A stretch of DNA of 50,455 nt, taken from assembly GCA_028284155.1 (NCBI GenBank), contig JANQSF010000085.1, forward strand, positions 1 through 50,455, in the 5' to 3' direction. The first letter of the stretch is position 1; each line of letters begins with the position of its first letter. Shown here one piece after another: positions 1 to 9,567 of the stretch. Source of the DNA: Phycisphaeraceae bacterium. Lineage in GTDB: Bacteria > Planctomycetota > Phycisphaerae > Phycisphaerales > Phycisphaeraceae. Both the position numbers and the translations under genes were made by a program. The notes under the pieces are model-generated. The model searched no databases. It saw nothing but the letters and a program-made list of their open reading frames with translations, and was not told where the DNA came from.

Positions 1-1121
1 AAGCGCAGGTGCCATTGGCCGGCGCACGCCAGGCCGGTAAACCGAACGACCCCCAACTCCACTTTGACGTGCTGCGCATCGTCGAGAGCGTGGACGACCC
101 GTGGGTCGGCGGCGTCGGCATCGGCTTCACCATCCCGCTGTCGGGGCGTTTGGCCGTGGCGAAGGACAAAGCGTGGGCGGAATACAACACCGCTTGGCGT
201 GCGATCGCCGTGCGCGAGGCCGAACTCGTCGCGGCCGTGCACGTCGATTGGCTGCGTTGGTCGGCCGGCCAGGCCGTTGCCGACTTGTGGCAACGGCACG
301 CTGAGTCACTGAACAACCTGAAACAGACAGCCGACCGGTTGTGGCAGGCCGGTGAGATCAGCCCGATTGAGGCTCGGCTCGTCGCCATCGAACAGGCGAG
401 CGCCCACGCCGCCGCGTTGCAAGCCCAGTCCGAAGCGGCGGTGATTCGCCGTCAACTGTTGGCCAAGATCGGCCTGTCGCCCGACACACCGATCGTGCTG
501 AATCCGTTGCCGATCGCCCGCACGGACTCCGACACAACGGACGCCGAGATCGCAAAGGCCGTCCTGTCACACCCCGCCATCAAACAAGCCCAGGCCGAAT
601 ACGAGTTGGCTGAACAGTCGCTGCGTGCCCAGATCGTCAAGCAGTACCCCGATCTCACCATCGGGCCGGTCTATGAGAACGACGAGGGCCAATCGCGCAT
701 CGGCCTCAGCGGCGCGATCCCCGTCCCGCTCTTCAACCGCAACCAACGCGCGATCGCCGAAGCCGCCGCCGCACGCGACGCCGCGCGGGCCAAGGCACTC
801 CGCGCCTACGAACGCCTTTCCCATGCGGCAGCCGACGCCCAGGCACGTCACATCGCCGCTAATGCCCGCCACCAATCACTTGCCAACGACATCACGCCGC
901 TGATCGAAGCGCAACTGGCCGACATCCGCAAGCTGATCGACCTGGGCGAACTCGACGCGCTCATGCTCACCGACGCGCTGCGACGCTCGCTGAAGACCCG
1001 ACTCGACCTGATGGACGTGACGCGCGATGCCGCCGTCGCCTCAGCCCAACTCGAATACCTGATGCGACCGCTCTGGATCGCCGTACCCGTGGAACGACCC
1101 GACATGGAGACACAACCATGA
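1..1121 (+). CDS. TolC/CusC-like outer-membrane efflux protein, 5' end cut by window
   Basis: This is the outer-membrane channel of a tripartite metal efflux system. The reading frame is open to the left edge of the window, so the signal peptide and true start lie outside; about 370 residues are visible. They show the two long, Ala/Glu/Gln-rich helical hairpins of the OEP family, with a repeat-like internal organisation. The second half begins near the segment IGPVYENDEGQSRIGLSGAIPVPLFNRN, whose IPLFNRN-type motif is typical of CzcC/CusC proteins. The gene overlaps the adaptor gene by four bases (ATGA at 1118-1121), so the two are translationally coupled. Family and operon role are well supported. 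The substrate cannot be read from this gene. Confidence 0.88.
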   Translation, partial: AQVPLAGARQAGKPNDPQLHFDVLRIVESVDDPWVGGVGIGFTIPLSGRLAVAKDKAWAEYNTAWRAIAVREAELVAAVHVDWLRWSAGQAVADLWQRHAESLNNLKQTADRLWQAGEISPIEARLVAIEQASAHAAALQAQSEAAVIRRQLLAKIGLSPDTPIVLNPLPIARTDSDTTDAEIAKAVLSHPAIKQAQAEYELAEQSLRAQIVKQYPDLTIGPVYENDEGQSRIGLSGAIPVPLFNRNQRAIAEAAAARDAARAKALRAYERLSHAAADAQARHIAANARHQSLANDITPLIEAQLADIRKLIDLGELDALMLTDALRRSLKTRLDLMDVTRDAAVASAQLEYLMRPLWIAVPVERPDMETQP

Positions 1122-2644
1122 CACGACAATCCCAAAGCAATCCAATCAGTACTCAAATACGAACACACTGGGGCAACAAGCCGTGTCTTTCCGAAAACCC
1201 GGATCAATCCGGACACTCACTGAGACACGATCCGGACCTTCAGAACGCCCCGGCTTCAAGCCATGCCATTCGTTCATTGCAAGTGACATGCATGCTCGTA
1301 CTAACCATGTCGATCAGCGCATGCGACCGCACCAACGAACCGGAACTCGAGACCCGTGACAAACCGGACGTTTCGCAACAAGACCCCGCCGGCAGCTTTC
1401 TGACCGCCGACGGTGAAGAGGCGCTTGAGCTGCCCGAGTCGGTGCGAGAGAACCTGGGCGTGACGTTCCGCAAAGCGGAAAGCCGAGCTGTCCGTCGCAC
1501 CGTGCGCGTTCCCGGCGCGTTCGAACTGACACCCGAGGCACGCCGAAGCTACCACGCCACCTTGCCCGGCCGAGTCGAACTGCACGTCAAGCAACTGCAA
1601 CACGTCAATGCCGACGACCTGCTGGCCCGGATCGATTCACCTGACTGGACCCGCCTGCGTCACGCCGGCGTCGAGGCGGAGGGCGAGATCAGGCTGGCCG
1701 AGGCGCGCATCGCGTTGGCCGACGCCGCGCGACGTGAAACACAACTGCAGATCGCGTTCAACCAGAAGCGCATCGCCGACCTGGAAGCGGCCGGCACGCG
1801 CAAGGTCGAGATCGAGGCGCAGCTTGAGCAGGACAAGAACAAACTGCCAAGGCTCGAAGCCGAACTCAACGCCCGCAAGGTCGAACTCGACGAGGCACGT
1901 GAACACTTCGACTCGCAACTCAGCGTGATGGCATCGGTCACCGGCCTGCCGGTTGAGGCCCTGCGGAAATCCACCGATACCGGTTCACCGCTGTGGCGAA
2001 CAAGCCTGCGGATCGAAGTGCGTGCCACGTCCGACGGCATCGTCGATCAACTGCACGTCACGCAGGGCGGGTGGGCCGCGGCGGGCGGCGCTTTGTTGGT
2101 GACGACCGACCCATCGGCATTGCGCTTCCACGCCCACGCGCCGCAAACGGACATCGGCCGATTCCGCTCCGGTCAACCCGGCCGCGTCATCTCGCCGCGC
2201 AGCGTGGCGGCCGGCGACGGCGGAGCGGACATCACCGGCCAAATCCACGTCGGCTTCCGCGCCCACCCCGATGAGCGCACGATCCCCCTGCTGCTCGAAC
2301 CCAACGACCTGCCGGGCTGGGCCAAGCCCGGCGTCAGCACGTTTCTCGAAGTCACGGTCGACGGCGACGAAGAGCCGGTGGCCGCGATTCCGCACGAAGC
2401 CGTCGTGCGCGACGGCCTCTCGCGCGTGGTCTTCCGACGACACGGCAAGAACCACATCGTGCGCGTCGAACCCAGGCTGGGCATGAGCGACGGGCAATGG
2501 GTCGAGGTGATCGAAGGCGTGAAGGTCGGCGACGAGGTGATGCTCAACGGCGCGTACACACTCAACCTTGCGCAAAGCAATCGACCTCAAGCGCCGCCCG
2601 GGTACCACTACCACGCGGACGGGTCGTTGCACAAAGACCACTAG
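1118..2644 (+). CDS. Heavy-metal RND efflux periplasmic adaptor (CusB/CzcB family lipoprotein)
   Basis: The product bridges the inner-membrane pump and the outer-membrane channel. It has 508 residues from the ATG that overlaps the upstream stop. A lipobox, ISAC, puts the lipidated cysteine at residue 69 after a short hydrophobic run, so the first ~50 residues would be an unusually long n-region; starts at GTG 1283 or ATG 1292 are possible alternatives. A coiled-coil hairpin (about 180-270) and a barrel-sandwich/beta-barrel region follow. The C terminus carries a His-rich tail (GYHYHADGSLHKDH), as in metal-specific adaptors, which suggests a divalent or monovalent heavy metal as substrate. The codon composition of the first ~150 bases looks less coding-like than the rest. 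Confidence 0.88.
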   Translation: MTRQSQSNPISTQIRTHWGNKPCLSENPDQSGHSLRHDPDLQNAPASSHAIRSLQVTCMLVLTMSISACDRTNEPELETRDKPDVSQQDPAGSFLTADGEEALELPESVRENLGVTFRKAESRAVRRTVRVPGAFELTPEARRSYHATLPGRVELHVKQLQHVNADDLLARIDSPDWTRLRHAGVEAEGEIRLAEARIALADAARRETQLQIAFNQKRIADLEAAGTRKVEIEAQLEQDKNKLPRLEAELNARKVELDEAREHFDSQLSVMASVTGLPVEALRKSTDTGSPLWRTSLRIEVRATSDGIVDQLHVTQGGWAAAGGALLVTTDPSALRFHAHAPQTDIGRFRSGQPGRVISPRSVAAGDGGADITGQIHVGFRAHPDERTIPLLLEPNDLPGWAKPGVSTFLEVTVDGDEEPVAAIPHEAVVRDGLSRVVFRRHGKNHIVRVEPRLGMSDGQWVEVIEGVKVGDEVMLNGAYTLNLAQSNRPQAPPGYHYHADGSLHKDH

Positions 2645-2674
2645 GGCAATGACGAATGTTGAATGTCGAATTCG

Positions 2675-2858
2675 TAGGGTGGGCACCGCCCACCAACGCT
2701 GAGCAATTGGGTGCCTGTGAATGAGCGAAGCGTTTCACGGCAGTCAACTCTCGACCCAGTGCCTGGACACAGCCATTGCCAGCACGTGCATCGTGCTCGA
2801 CCGCATGTGACAGCATCCTGAAACCGACTCAATCCCGTGGTGGGCAGTGCCCGCCCTA
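2675..2858. repeat. Inverted pair of REP-like palindromic units
   Basis: Two 21-base units lie head to head in the 226-base gap between the adaptor stop and the pump ATG. Unit 1 (2675-2695) reads tagggtgggcaccgcccacc plus a. Unit 2 (2838-2858) is its reverse complement with two mismatches. Each unit is itself a GGTGGGC/GCCCACC-type palindrome. The ~140 bases between them show no gene. The arrangement resembles a paired REP element; it could also act as an mRNA hairpin that tunes pump expression. Confidence 0.6.
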
Positions 2859-2870
2859 CATGAAACCGCC

Positions 2871-5800
2871 ATGCTCAAACGACTCATTGCATTCTCCATT
2901 GACAACGCGTCGCTCGTGTTGTTGCTCGCGGCCGGGCTGATCGCGTTTGCCGTGTTCCGCGCCCAGCGCATGCCGGTCGATGTGTTTCCGGAACTGAACG
3001 CGCCGACCGTCGTCGTACTGACCGAGGCAGGCGGCTTCTCAGCCGACGAGGTCGAGCAGTACGTCAGCTTCTCCATCGAGTCGGCCATGACCGGCCTGCC
3101 CGGTGTCCGACGCGTTCGCAGCAGCAGCGCGATGTCGCTGTCGCTGGTCTACGTCGAATTCGACTGGGGCGTGGACATCTACCGCGCACGGCAGGTCGTG
3201 GGCGAGGCGCTGGACACTGTGCGCGAGCAGTTGCCGCAGCAGGCACACACCGAGATCGCGCCGATCACCGGCATCACCGGCGAGATCATGGTCATGTCGC
3301 TGTCGTCGCCCAACGGCGAGGCTTCGCCACTCGAGCTGCGCGGCTACGCCGAATTCGAGTTACGCCGCAGGTTGCTGTCCGTCAGCGGCGTGGCGCAGGT
3401 CGTCGCGATCGGCGGCGAACTGCCCGAGTACCAGGTACACGTCCGCCCCGACGACCTGCTGCTCTACGACCTGACGGTGGCCGACGTGGTCGCGGCGGCC
3501 GAGGCGTCGCACAGCACGGCCGCGGCCGGCTACCTGCCCGACGTGAACGGCATCGAGCTGCCGCTGCGGCAGGACGCGCGCGTGCGAAGCGCGGCCGACA
3601 TCCGTCAGACGGTCGTGGAGTACCACAACGGTCAGCCGGTCACCATCGGCGAGGTTGCCGACGTGGCGCTCGGTCCGGCCCCGCCGCGCGGGTCGGGTAG
3701 CGAAGCCGGGCTGCCGGCCGTCGTCATCTCGATCAAAAAGGCGCCGTCCACCAACACATTGGCCATCACCGACCGGATTGACGCGGTACTCGACCAGGCT
3801 GAGGCCGCGCTGCCCCATGGCATGGTGCTGAACCGTCACGTCATGCGGCAGAGCGATTTCATCGACCTGTCGCTGCGCAACGTGACGATCGTGCTGCGCG
3901 ACGCGGCCATCTTCGTGTCGGTCGTGCTCATCCTGTTCCTGCTCAATGTTCGCGCGACGGCGATCACGCTTACCGCCATCCCACTGTCGATGGCGATGGC
4001 CATGCTGTTCATGGACGGGCTGGGCATGACGATCAACGTCATGACGTTGGGTGGCTTGGCGATCGCCATCGGTGAGCTCGTGGACGACGCGATCATCGAT
4101 GTCGAAAACGTCCTGCGCCGGCTGCGCGAGAACAGCCTGCTGACGAAAGACAAACGCCGACCGGCCGTGCAGGTCATCTACCGCGCGAGCAATGAGATCC
4201 GCGGGTCGGTCGTGTTCGCCACGATCATCATCGTGATCGTATTCGCCCCGCTACTGTTCCTTTCCGGCATCGAAGGGCGCTTCTTTCGGCCGATGGGCAT
4301 CGCGTACATCGTTTCACTGCTCGCGTCGTTGCTGGTGGCATTGACCGTCGTGCCGGCGTTGTGCCGTGTGCTGCTGCGCAAATCGAAGTCGAAGGACGAC
4401 ACGCACCGCGACGGCTTCCTGCTGCGCTTACTCAAGCGTGTTTACGCCTGGCCGTTGCGCGCGGCGATCAAGCTGCGCTGGGCGGTGATGATCTTCGCGC
4501 TGGTCGCTACGGTTGCGAGCATCTGGCTCGCGACGACGTTCGGCACCGCGTTCCTGCCCAAGTTCAATGAGGGCACGTTTACGATCTTCATCGACGCGCC
4601 GCCCGGCACGTCGATGCATGAGAGCGACCGTCTCGTTGGCAGCCTGGATAAACGGCTGACCGCGATCGAGGGCGTCAGCCACGTCGTCCGCCGCACGGGT
4701 CGGGCAGAGCGCGACGAACATGCGCACGGCCCGAACCGCAGCGAGATCGAGGTCAGCTTCGAGCCAGGCTATGGGAAGCGCGACGTGCTGAAGATGATCG
4801 ACGCCGTGCTGGACGACCTGCCGGGCGTGAAAGTCGAGGTCGGCGCGCCGATCGGGCACCGGTTGTCGCACGTGCTGTCGGGCACGCAGGCCGACATTGC
4901 GATCAACGTCTTCGGCGAAGACATCGCGAAGCTGCGTCACATCGCAGCGCAGGTCGAGGCCGAGTTGAGCGCCGTGCCCGGCGTGCGCGACGTGCTGGCC
5001 AACCGCGAGGCGGCGGTCGAGTCGCTGCCGATCCGTTACCGTCACGACGACTTGCGCCGCTGGGGCCTGACGCCGGCCGGCGCGGCGGCGCAGGTCGAGG
5101 CGGCGTTCAACGGCGTGACCGTGGCTGAGGTGAACGAGGGCGTTCGGCGGTACAGCGTGATCGTTCGCTTGCACCCCGACTTGCGCCGCTCGACAGAGCA
5201 TGTCGAACAATTGTTGCTGCGTGGCAGCAACAAGAAGCTCGTGCGCTTGCACGAGGTCGCGACGATCGGGCCCGAGCACACGCCGCTGGGCATCCAGCGC
5301 GAAAACGGGCGCCGCAAGGCTGTCATCTCATTGAACGTGGCCGACGGCTACAACCTGGGGCACGTCGTCGAGTCCGTGCAGGCCAAGGTCGACCCGATCG
5401 CGCACGCGTTCGGCTACGAGGTGACTTACGGCGGGCAGTTCGAGGCGCAGCAGTCGGCCGGCCGAACGCTCTATGTCATGGGCGGGCTGGTCGTGCTGAC
5501 GATCCTGGTGTTACTCACCATCGCGTTCGGCTCAATCCGCGCGGCCGTACTGGTCATGGTCAACCTGCCGCTGGCGTTGATCGGCGGCATCGTCGCGATC
5601 TTCGCGACCGAAGGCGGCGGGTTGTGGGCGAACTTGCAGGCCCTGTTCGGGCGCGGCGTGTACGAAGCGCCGGTCATCTCGATCGCGTCGATGGTCGGTT
5701 TCATCACGCTCTTCGGCATCGCCGTGCGCAACGGCCTGCTGCTGGTCAACCACTACAGCCACCTGATGCGCGAAGAACAAGTGCCATTCGACCAGGCGGT

Positions 5801-6062
5801 GATCGAAGGGTCGATGCAACGGCTGGCGCCGATCCTGATGACGGCATTGACAGCCATCCTCGGCCTGCTGCCGCTGGCCTTGGCCAAGGGCGAGCCGGGC
5901 GCGGAACTGCTCGCGCCGCTGGCTATTGTGGTGTTAGGCGGACTGGTGACGTCAACGTTCCTGAACCTGATCGTCGTACCGGCGGGTTATGTGCTTGTGT
6001 TCAAGAGGCGGCCGATCGTGTGGAACGACGGGGCCGTGAGCGCAGCGGGTGGGGCAGACTGA
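2871..6062 (+). CDS. CusA/CzcA-family heavy-metal RND efflux pump
   Basis: This is the proton-driven inner-membrane pump of the tripartite system, 1063 residues from ATG 2871. An in-frame GTG at 2847 lies inside a REP-like repeat and is a poor start; the N terminus MLKRLIAFSIDNASLVLLLA from 2871 is standard for the family. The usual 12-TM RND plan is visible: TM1, a first porter domain (about 35-340), TM2-6, TM7 near 550, a second porter domain, and TM8-12 to the end. The TM4 relay segment (about 401-415) reads GELVDDAIIDVENVLRRLREN-like, with acidic residues E402, D405, D406, D410 and E412. This is richer in acids than the CzcA/CusA consensus. Substrate is unassigned. Confidence 0.9.
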   Translation: MLKRLIAFSIDNASLVLLLAAGLIAFAVFRAQRMPVDVFPELNAPTVVVLTEAGGFSADEVEQYVSFSIESAMTGLPGVRRVRSSSAMSLSLVYVEFDWGVDIYRARQVVGEALDTVREQLPQQAHTEIAPITGITGEIMVMSLSSPNGEASPLELRGYAEFELRRRLLSVSGVAQVVAIGGELPEYQVHVRPDDLLLYDLTVADVVAAAEASHSTAAAGYLPDVNGIELPLRQDARVRSAADIRQTVVEYHNGQPVTIGEVADVALGPAPPRGSGSEAGLPAVVISIKKAPSTNTLAITDRIDAVLDQAEAALPHGMVLNRHVMRQSDFIDLSLRNVTIVLRDAAIFVSVVLILFLLNVRATAITLTAIPLSMAMAMLFMDGLGMTINVMTLGGLAIAIGELVDDAIIDVENVLRRLRENSLLTKDKRRPAVQVIYRASNEIRGSVVFATIIIVIVFAPLLFLSGIEGRFFRPMGIAYIVSLLASLLVALTVVPALCRVLLRKSKSKDDTHRDGFLLRLLKRVYAWPLRAAIKLRWAVMIFALVATVASIWLATTFGTAFLPKFNEGTFTIFIDAPPGTSMHESDRLVGSLDKRLTAIEGVSHVVRRTGRAERDEHAHGPNRSEIEVSFEPGYGKRDVLKMIDAVLDDLPGVKVEVGAPIGHRLSHVLSGTQADIAINVFGEDIAKLRHIAAQVEAELSAVPGVRDVLANREAAVESLPIRYRHDDLRRWGLTPAGAAAQVEAAFNGVTVAEVNEGVRRYSVIVRLHPDLRRSTEHVEQLLLRGSNKKLVRLHEVATIGPEHTPLGIQRENGRRKAVISLNVADGYNLGHVVESVQAKVDPIAHAFGYEVTYGGQFEAQQSAGRTLYVMGGLVVLTILVLLTIAFGSIRAAVLVMVNLPLALIGGIVAIFATEGGGLWANLQALFGRGVYEAPVISIASMVGFITLFGIAVRNGLLLVNHYSHLMREEQVPFDQAVIEGSMQRLAPILMTALTAILGLLPLALAKGEPGAELLAPLAIVVLGGLVTSTFLNLIVVPAGYVLVFKRRPIVWNDGAVSAAGGAD

Positions 6063-6089
6063 ATAGGTCGGCCCAAGCAATTCTGCCAT

Positions 6090-6671
6090 TCAGAGCACGC
6101 CCTTCGTGCTCGGCACGTCGTCGCCGGTGATGGCGATGGCCTGTCGCAAGGCTCGGCCGAACGCTTTGAAGATCGCCTCGGCGATGTGGTGGTCGTTTTC
6201 GCCGACCGGGACTTCGATGTGACAGTTGAACCGCCCGTGATTGACCACGGCATTGAAAAACTCGCGGACGAGTTGCGCGTCGAACGTGCCGATCTTGCCC
6301 TCGGGGTTGGTGAAGTTCACGTTGAACACCAGGGCGGGTCGGCCGGACAGGTCGATGGTGACACGGGCGAGCGACTCGTCCATCGGGACGGAGGCGAAAC
6401 CGTACCGCTCGATGCCGCGCTTGTCGCCGAGCGCTTCGACGAGCGTCTCGCCGATGACGATGCCGACGTCTTCGACGGTGTGGTGGTCGTCGATGTGCGT
6501 GTCGCCCTGCGCGGTGATGTTCAGGCCGATTCGGCCGTGCCGCGCGATGTGGTCGAGCATGTGGTCGAAGAAACCGACGCCGGTCGCGTTGGAGTAGTCA
6601 CCGCCGTCGAGGTTGAGTTCGACGGTGATGTCGGTTTCGTTGGTCTTGCGTGATTGCCTGGCCGTCCGCAT
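6090..6671 (-). CDS. hisB: Imidazoleglycerol-phosphate dehydratase
   Basis: It catalyses dehydration of imidazole glycerol phosphate to imidazole acetol phosphate, the seventh step of histidine synthesis, in the cytosol. The 193 residues are the normal length of the monofunctional enzyme, with no fused phosphatase domain. Both metal-binding histidine motifs are present: HHTVED (63-68) and HHIAEA (161-166). The start is the ATG at 6671, with an AAGGA ribosome site about 11 bases upstream. The gene follows hisC by 33 bases and is surely co-transcribed with it. It converges on the RND pump gene, 27 bases away. Confidence 0.96.
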   Translation of the reverse strand: MRTARQSRKTNETDITVELNLDGGDYSNATGVGFFDHMLDHIARHGRIGLNITAQGDTHIDDHHTVEDVGIVIGETLVEALGDKRGIERYGFASVPMDESLARVTIDLSGRPALVFNVNFTNPEGKIGTFDAQLVREFFNAVVNHGRFNCHIEVPVGENDHHIAEAIFKAFGRALRQAIAITGDDVPSTKGVL

Positions 6672-6680
6672 GGGGCCGAT

Positions 6681-6705
6681 CCTTATAAAAGAGCCGCTTG
6701 CGGCT
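6681..6705 (-). terminator. Small hairpin with T-run between hisC and hisB
   Basis: On the minus strand, arms agccg/cggct around a caag loop (6692-6705), overlapping the last base of the hisC stop codon, are followed by ctttta. The stem is only five to six base pairs. It could be a weak attenuating terminator or an mRNA processing/stability hairpin, because hisB lies immediately downstream in the same direction. Confidence 0.35.
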
Positions 6706-7808
6706 TAGCGCGATCGCTCGATTTCATCCAGCGCCGCGAGCAACGCGTCGTTTTCGCCGGGCGACCCGACCGTGATCCGCAGTTTGTCGCGCAGCCGGTC
6801 CTGATCGAAGTATCGCACGAGGATGCCCCGGCCCTTGAGCGATTCGTAGATGCCGCGGACCAGATCGGCGTTCGCGACGCCCCTGGCCGCACCGGGCGTG
6901 GTCAACACGAAATTCGCCTCGCTGGGCAGCACAGACCAACCGCGAGCGGTCAGCTCGTCGGTTAGCCGGGCCCGCTGATCGCGCACAGCCGACCAGGTTC
7001 TGGCCGCCTCATCGCGGTGCGTCACGGCCGCCACCGCCGCGGCTTGCGCCAATGCGTCGGTGTTGTAGCTGTCGCGCACCTTGTCGAGCGTCGCGATCAG
7101 GTCGGCGTGGCCGATGCCATAGCCAAACCGCAGTCCCGCCAGCGAATAACCCTTGCTGAGTGTTCGCAGCAGCAGGACGTTGTCCAGCCCGCGCGACGGG
7201 TCGAGCAACGGCAGCGCGTCGCGTTGCGCGAAATCCACATACGCCTCATCGACGACCAGCACAGCACGGCCCACCACCCGCCGGCCGATCGCCTCCAACT
7301 TGTCCAGCGGTTCGAGTCGGCCGGACGGTGCGTGCGGGTTGACCAGCAGGATCACGCGGCAGTCGGCCGCGAGCGCGCGGTCGGCGAAATCGTCCGGTAA
7401 GTCGAACGCGTCACCGAGTTCGACGCGTGTGACCGATGTGCCATGGATGTCGGCCAGCACGGGATAGAGCGAGTAGCTCGGCTCGGCCACGGCGACCGAC
7501 CCGCCCGCGCCGACGGGGCAGAACGCGGTCAGCACGAGCCGCAGCAGTTCGTCGCCGCCGTTGGTCGCGATGATTTGACTCGGCTCGACGCCGTGCAGCC
7601 GGGCGGCAGCCTCACGAAAGGCTTGCGCAGCCGGGGCTGGATAGCGTCTAAGTTGTTGCGGGCTGACCGACGCGATGGCGGCCATGACCGCGTCGCACGG
7701 TGGGTACGGGTTCTCGTTCGTGTTCAGCTTGATGACATCGCCACCGTTCGGTTGTTCACCGGGGACGTATGCGGCAAGTCGTTGAACATTGGGTCGAGAG
7801 TAGGTCAT
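6705..7808 (-). CDS. hisC: Histidinol-phosphate aminotransferase
   Basis: This PLP-dependent class I/II aminotransferase converts imidazole acetol phosphate to histidinol phosphate. From ATG 7808 (MTYSRPNVQRL) it has 367 residues, the usual length. An upstream in-frame start at 7856 would add 16 residues and run into the divergent gene's upstream region, so I prefer 7808. Family marks are KLNTNENPYPP near the N terminus, the PLP lysine in LSKGYSLAGLRFGY, and the C-terminal EANFVL and RITVGSPGENDALL-type segments. It is transcribed just before hisB. Confidence 0.95.
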   Translation of the reverse strand: MTYSRPNVQRLAAYVPGEQPNGGDVIKLNTNENPYPPCDAVMAAIASVSPQQLRRYPAPAAQAFREAAARLHGVEPSQIIATNGGDELLRLVLTAFCPVGAGGSVAVAEPSYSLYPVLADIHGTSVTRVELGDAFDLPDDFADRALAADCRVILLVNPHAPSGRLEPLDKLEAIGRRVVGRAVLVVDEAYVDFAQRDALPLLDPSRGLDNVLLLRTLSKGYSLAGLRFGYGIGHADLIATLDKVRDSYNTDALAQAAAVAAVTHRDEAARTWSAVRDQRARLTDELTARGWSVLPSEANFVLTTPGAARGVANADLVRGIYESLKGRGILVRYFDQDRLRDKLRITVGSPGENDALLAALDEIERSR

Positions 7809-7874
7809 GCAATCAGCCGAAATAATCGGAACCGACGGGTCGAACAGCCCGCTCAATCGAGGTACACTTTACGC

Positions 7875-9407
7875 ATGAGGCATGCATCGTCGGCACGCTT
7901 GGGGATCGCCACCACGGCCTTGTGGTTTGTGGCGGTTTTCCCGCAGCCCGCCCCCGCTCAGGGCGAGGCGGACGGGCCGACGGTCGAGTCGGCCACGCTG
8001 CTCATGCGCTCGACGATGGCGGTACACCGTAACGGGCAGCACCACCGCCTGCTGCGGGCGCTACGCCACATGCGTGACCCGGCCCTGAAGCCCATCTTCA
8101 CCCGGCTGGCCAACTCGACCCACCCGGCCTTGCAGGTGCACGGCATTCTTGGCCTGGCGGAGTGCGAACCGAACGGCAAGATCGACCTGCTGCGGCTGGC
8201 GTCGATCCGCGACGGCAGCGTGCAGGCACAGGTCGTCACGGCGGCGATCGACGCCGGCCTGCTCGACCACGAGCAATCGCGCGAGTTATTGACCTGGGTC
8301 GACCTCGACCCGGCTGTCAAGATGCTCGTGTCGATGCAACTCATCCGCGACAAGCAGCCGGTCGACGTCGAGATGCTGCTCAAGGCGGCGCAATCGGACA
8401 ACCTGGCACGGTTCGGCCTGGCCTCGGCCTTGCTCGTGGCGATGGGCGACGAGCGCGGGCAGCAGAATCTCAACGCGCTGAATCTTTCCAAAGACCCGCA
8501 GCGCGACGCCGTGCGGGCGATGCTGTTGAACACGGCATTGCGGTACGAGTTCGACCGGCTAGCGACGTGGGCGTGGAGCGTGAGCACGGAGGCGCAGACG
8601 CCGCGCAAGCTCAACCTGTTGGCCCTGCGGACAGCCATGCGATTCGGCGCAGTCGGCGCCGACCAGATGTGGACGCAGCAGTACCGCACGACGAACGACC
8701 CGGTCGAACGCACGCGGCTTGCGTTGACGGCGATGGAACTCTCGCCCTGGCTCAAGCCGCAATTGTTCGACCCGCTCAAGGCCAGCGAAGACGACCTGAT
8801 CCGCAAGATCGGTGACGCGGGCGCCGCCGTGGCAGGTCATCGTGAAGTGGCTGAGCGCGTCACCGAATTGGTCGGCCAGCACCACACGCTGGCCAACCGT
8901 TGGTCGCTGGAGTACGCACGCGACCATGCCAGCGATGACGACGCGGTCAAGATTCTCTGGGCGTTGGTCGTCGCGTTCGAGGCGGAGGGTAGCCCGCGGA
9001 CGCTCTCACGCCGACTCGACGCGGCCGTCTCCGCGACGCGTGTGCTCGTCGAGCGCAATGAGACGCGCGCCGTCGAGTTGCTCGGCCCCAAGCTCGCTTC
9101 GAGCCGAACCGACGGCGCGTTGAAGCAGGGCATCCTGCTCGGCCTGATCCAGGCGGACGGCGAGTCGCCGCACCGCGTGGTCGCGGACGTCATGCCGCTG
9201 AACAACGCCAACGCCAACCGTATGGCCGTCTACCTCCTCGCCCGCCACGGCGACCAACCGCTGACCCAACCGCAGTTGGACGACCTGGCCGTGATGGTGC
9301 GCGGCGGTGGCCGCATGCCCGATGCCCTGCGCTTACAGGCCGCGTGGACCTATCTCAAGCTGACGAAGCAGAGCGACCGCGTCGTGACGGCGATGCTCGA
9401 TCGTTGA
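7875..9407 (+). CDS. Exported HEAT-like repeat protein, function unknown
   Basis: I recognise no named family. From ATG 7875 the product has 510 residues. A signal peptide is clear: basic MRHASSARLG, a hydrophobic stretch, and a probable cut after PAPA near residue 28. The rest is a run of amphipathic helix pairs rich in Leu, Ala and Arg/Asp (for example PALKPIFTRLANSTHPALQ, then HGILGLAECEPN), which looks like a HEAT/armadillo solenoid used for protein binding in the periplasm. The frame stays open 432 bases further upstream, but that part lies over hisC and lacks a signal sequence. The start is 66 bases from the divergent hisC ATG, and a strong hairpin follows the stop. Confidence 0.72.
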   Translation: MRHASSARLGIATTALWFVAVFPQPAPAQGEADGPTVESATLLMRSTMAVHRNGQHHRLLRALRHMRDPALKPIFTRLANSTHPALQVHGILGLAECEPNGKIDLLRLASIRDGSVQAQVVTAAIDAGLLDHEQSRELLTWVDLDPAVKMLVSMQLIRDKQPVDVEMLLKAAQSDNLARFGLASALLVAMGDERGQQNLNALNLSKDPQRDAVRAMLLNTALRYEFDRLATWAWSVSTEAQTPRKLNLLALRTAMRFGAVGADQMWTQQYRTTNDPVERTRLALTAMELSPWLKPQLFDPLKASEDDLIRKIGDAGAAVAGHREVAERVTELVGQHHTLANRWSLEYARDHASDDDAVKILWALVVAFEAEGSPRTLSRRLDAAVSATRVLVERNETRAVELLGPKLASSRTDGALKQGILLGLIQADGESPHRVVADVMPLNNANANRMAVYLLARHGDQPLTQPQLDDLAVMVRGGGRMPDALRLQAAWTYLKLTKQSDRVVTAMLDR

Positions 9408-9452
9408 CGACGCAACTCGGGCAAGTCGGCCGATGTTTTCGCGCCGACGACT

Positions 9453-9480
9453 GCCCGCCGACGGCGGTCGGCGGGCTTTG
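9453..9480 (+). terminator. Rho-independent terminator
   Basis: A perfect 10-bp stem, gcccgccgac paired with gtcggcgggc (9453-9462 and 9467-9476), closes a ggcg loop and is followed by tttgt. It sits 45 bases after the HEAT-like gene and about 90 bases before the aminotransferase start, so it should separate the two transcripts. Confidence 0.8.
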
Positions 9481-9567
9481 TCGATCCAACACAGAATCGC
9501 GCCCCATTTCCTGCTTTCCTTTTCTGCTGCTTTCCAGCTTTCACCCGTTCCCGTATCATCGCCACCC

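Noticed and set aside
7443..7874. N-terminal extension of the HEAT-like protein
   Set aside because: It is antisense to hisC, while the ATG at 7875 gives a proper signal peptide.
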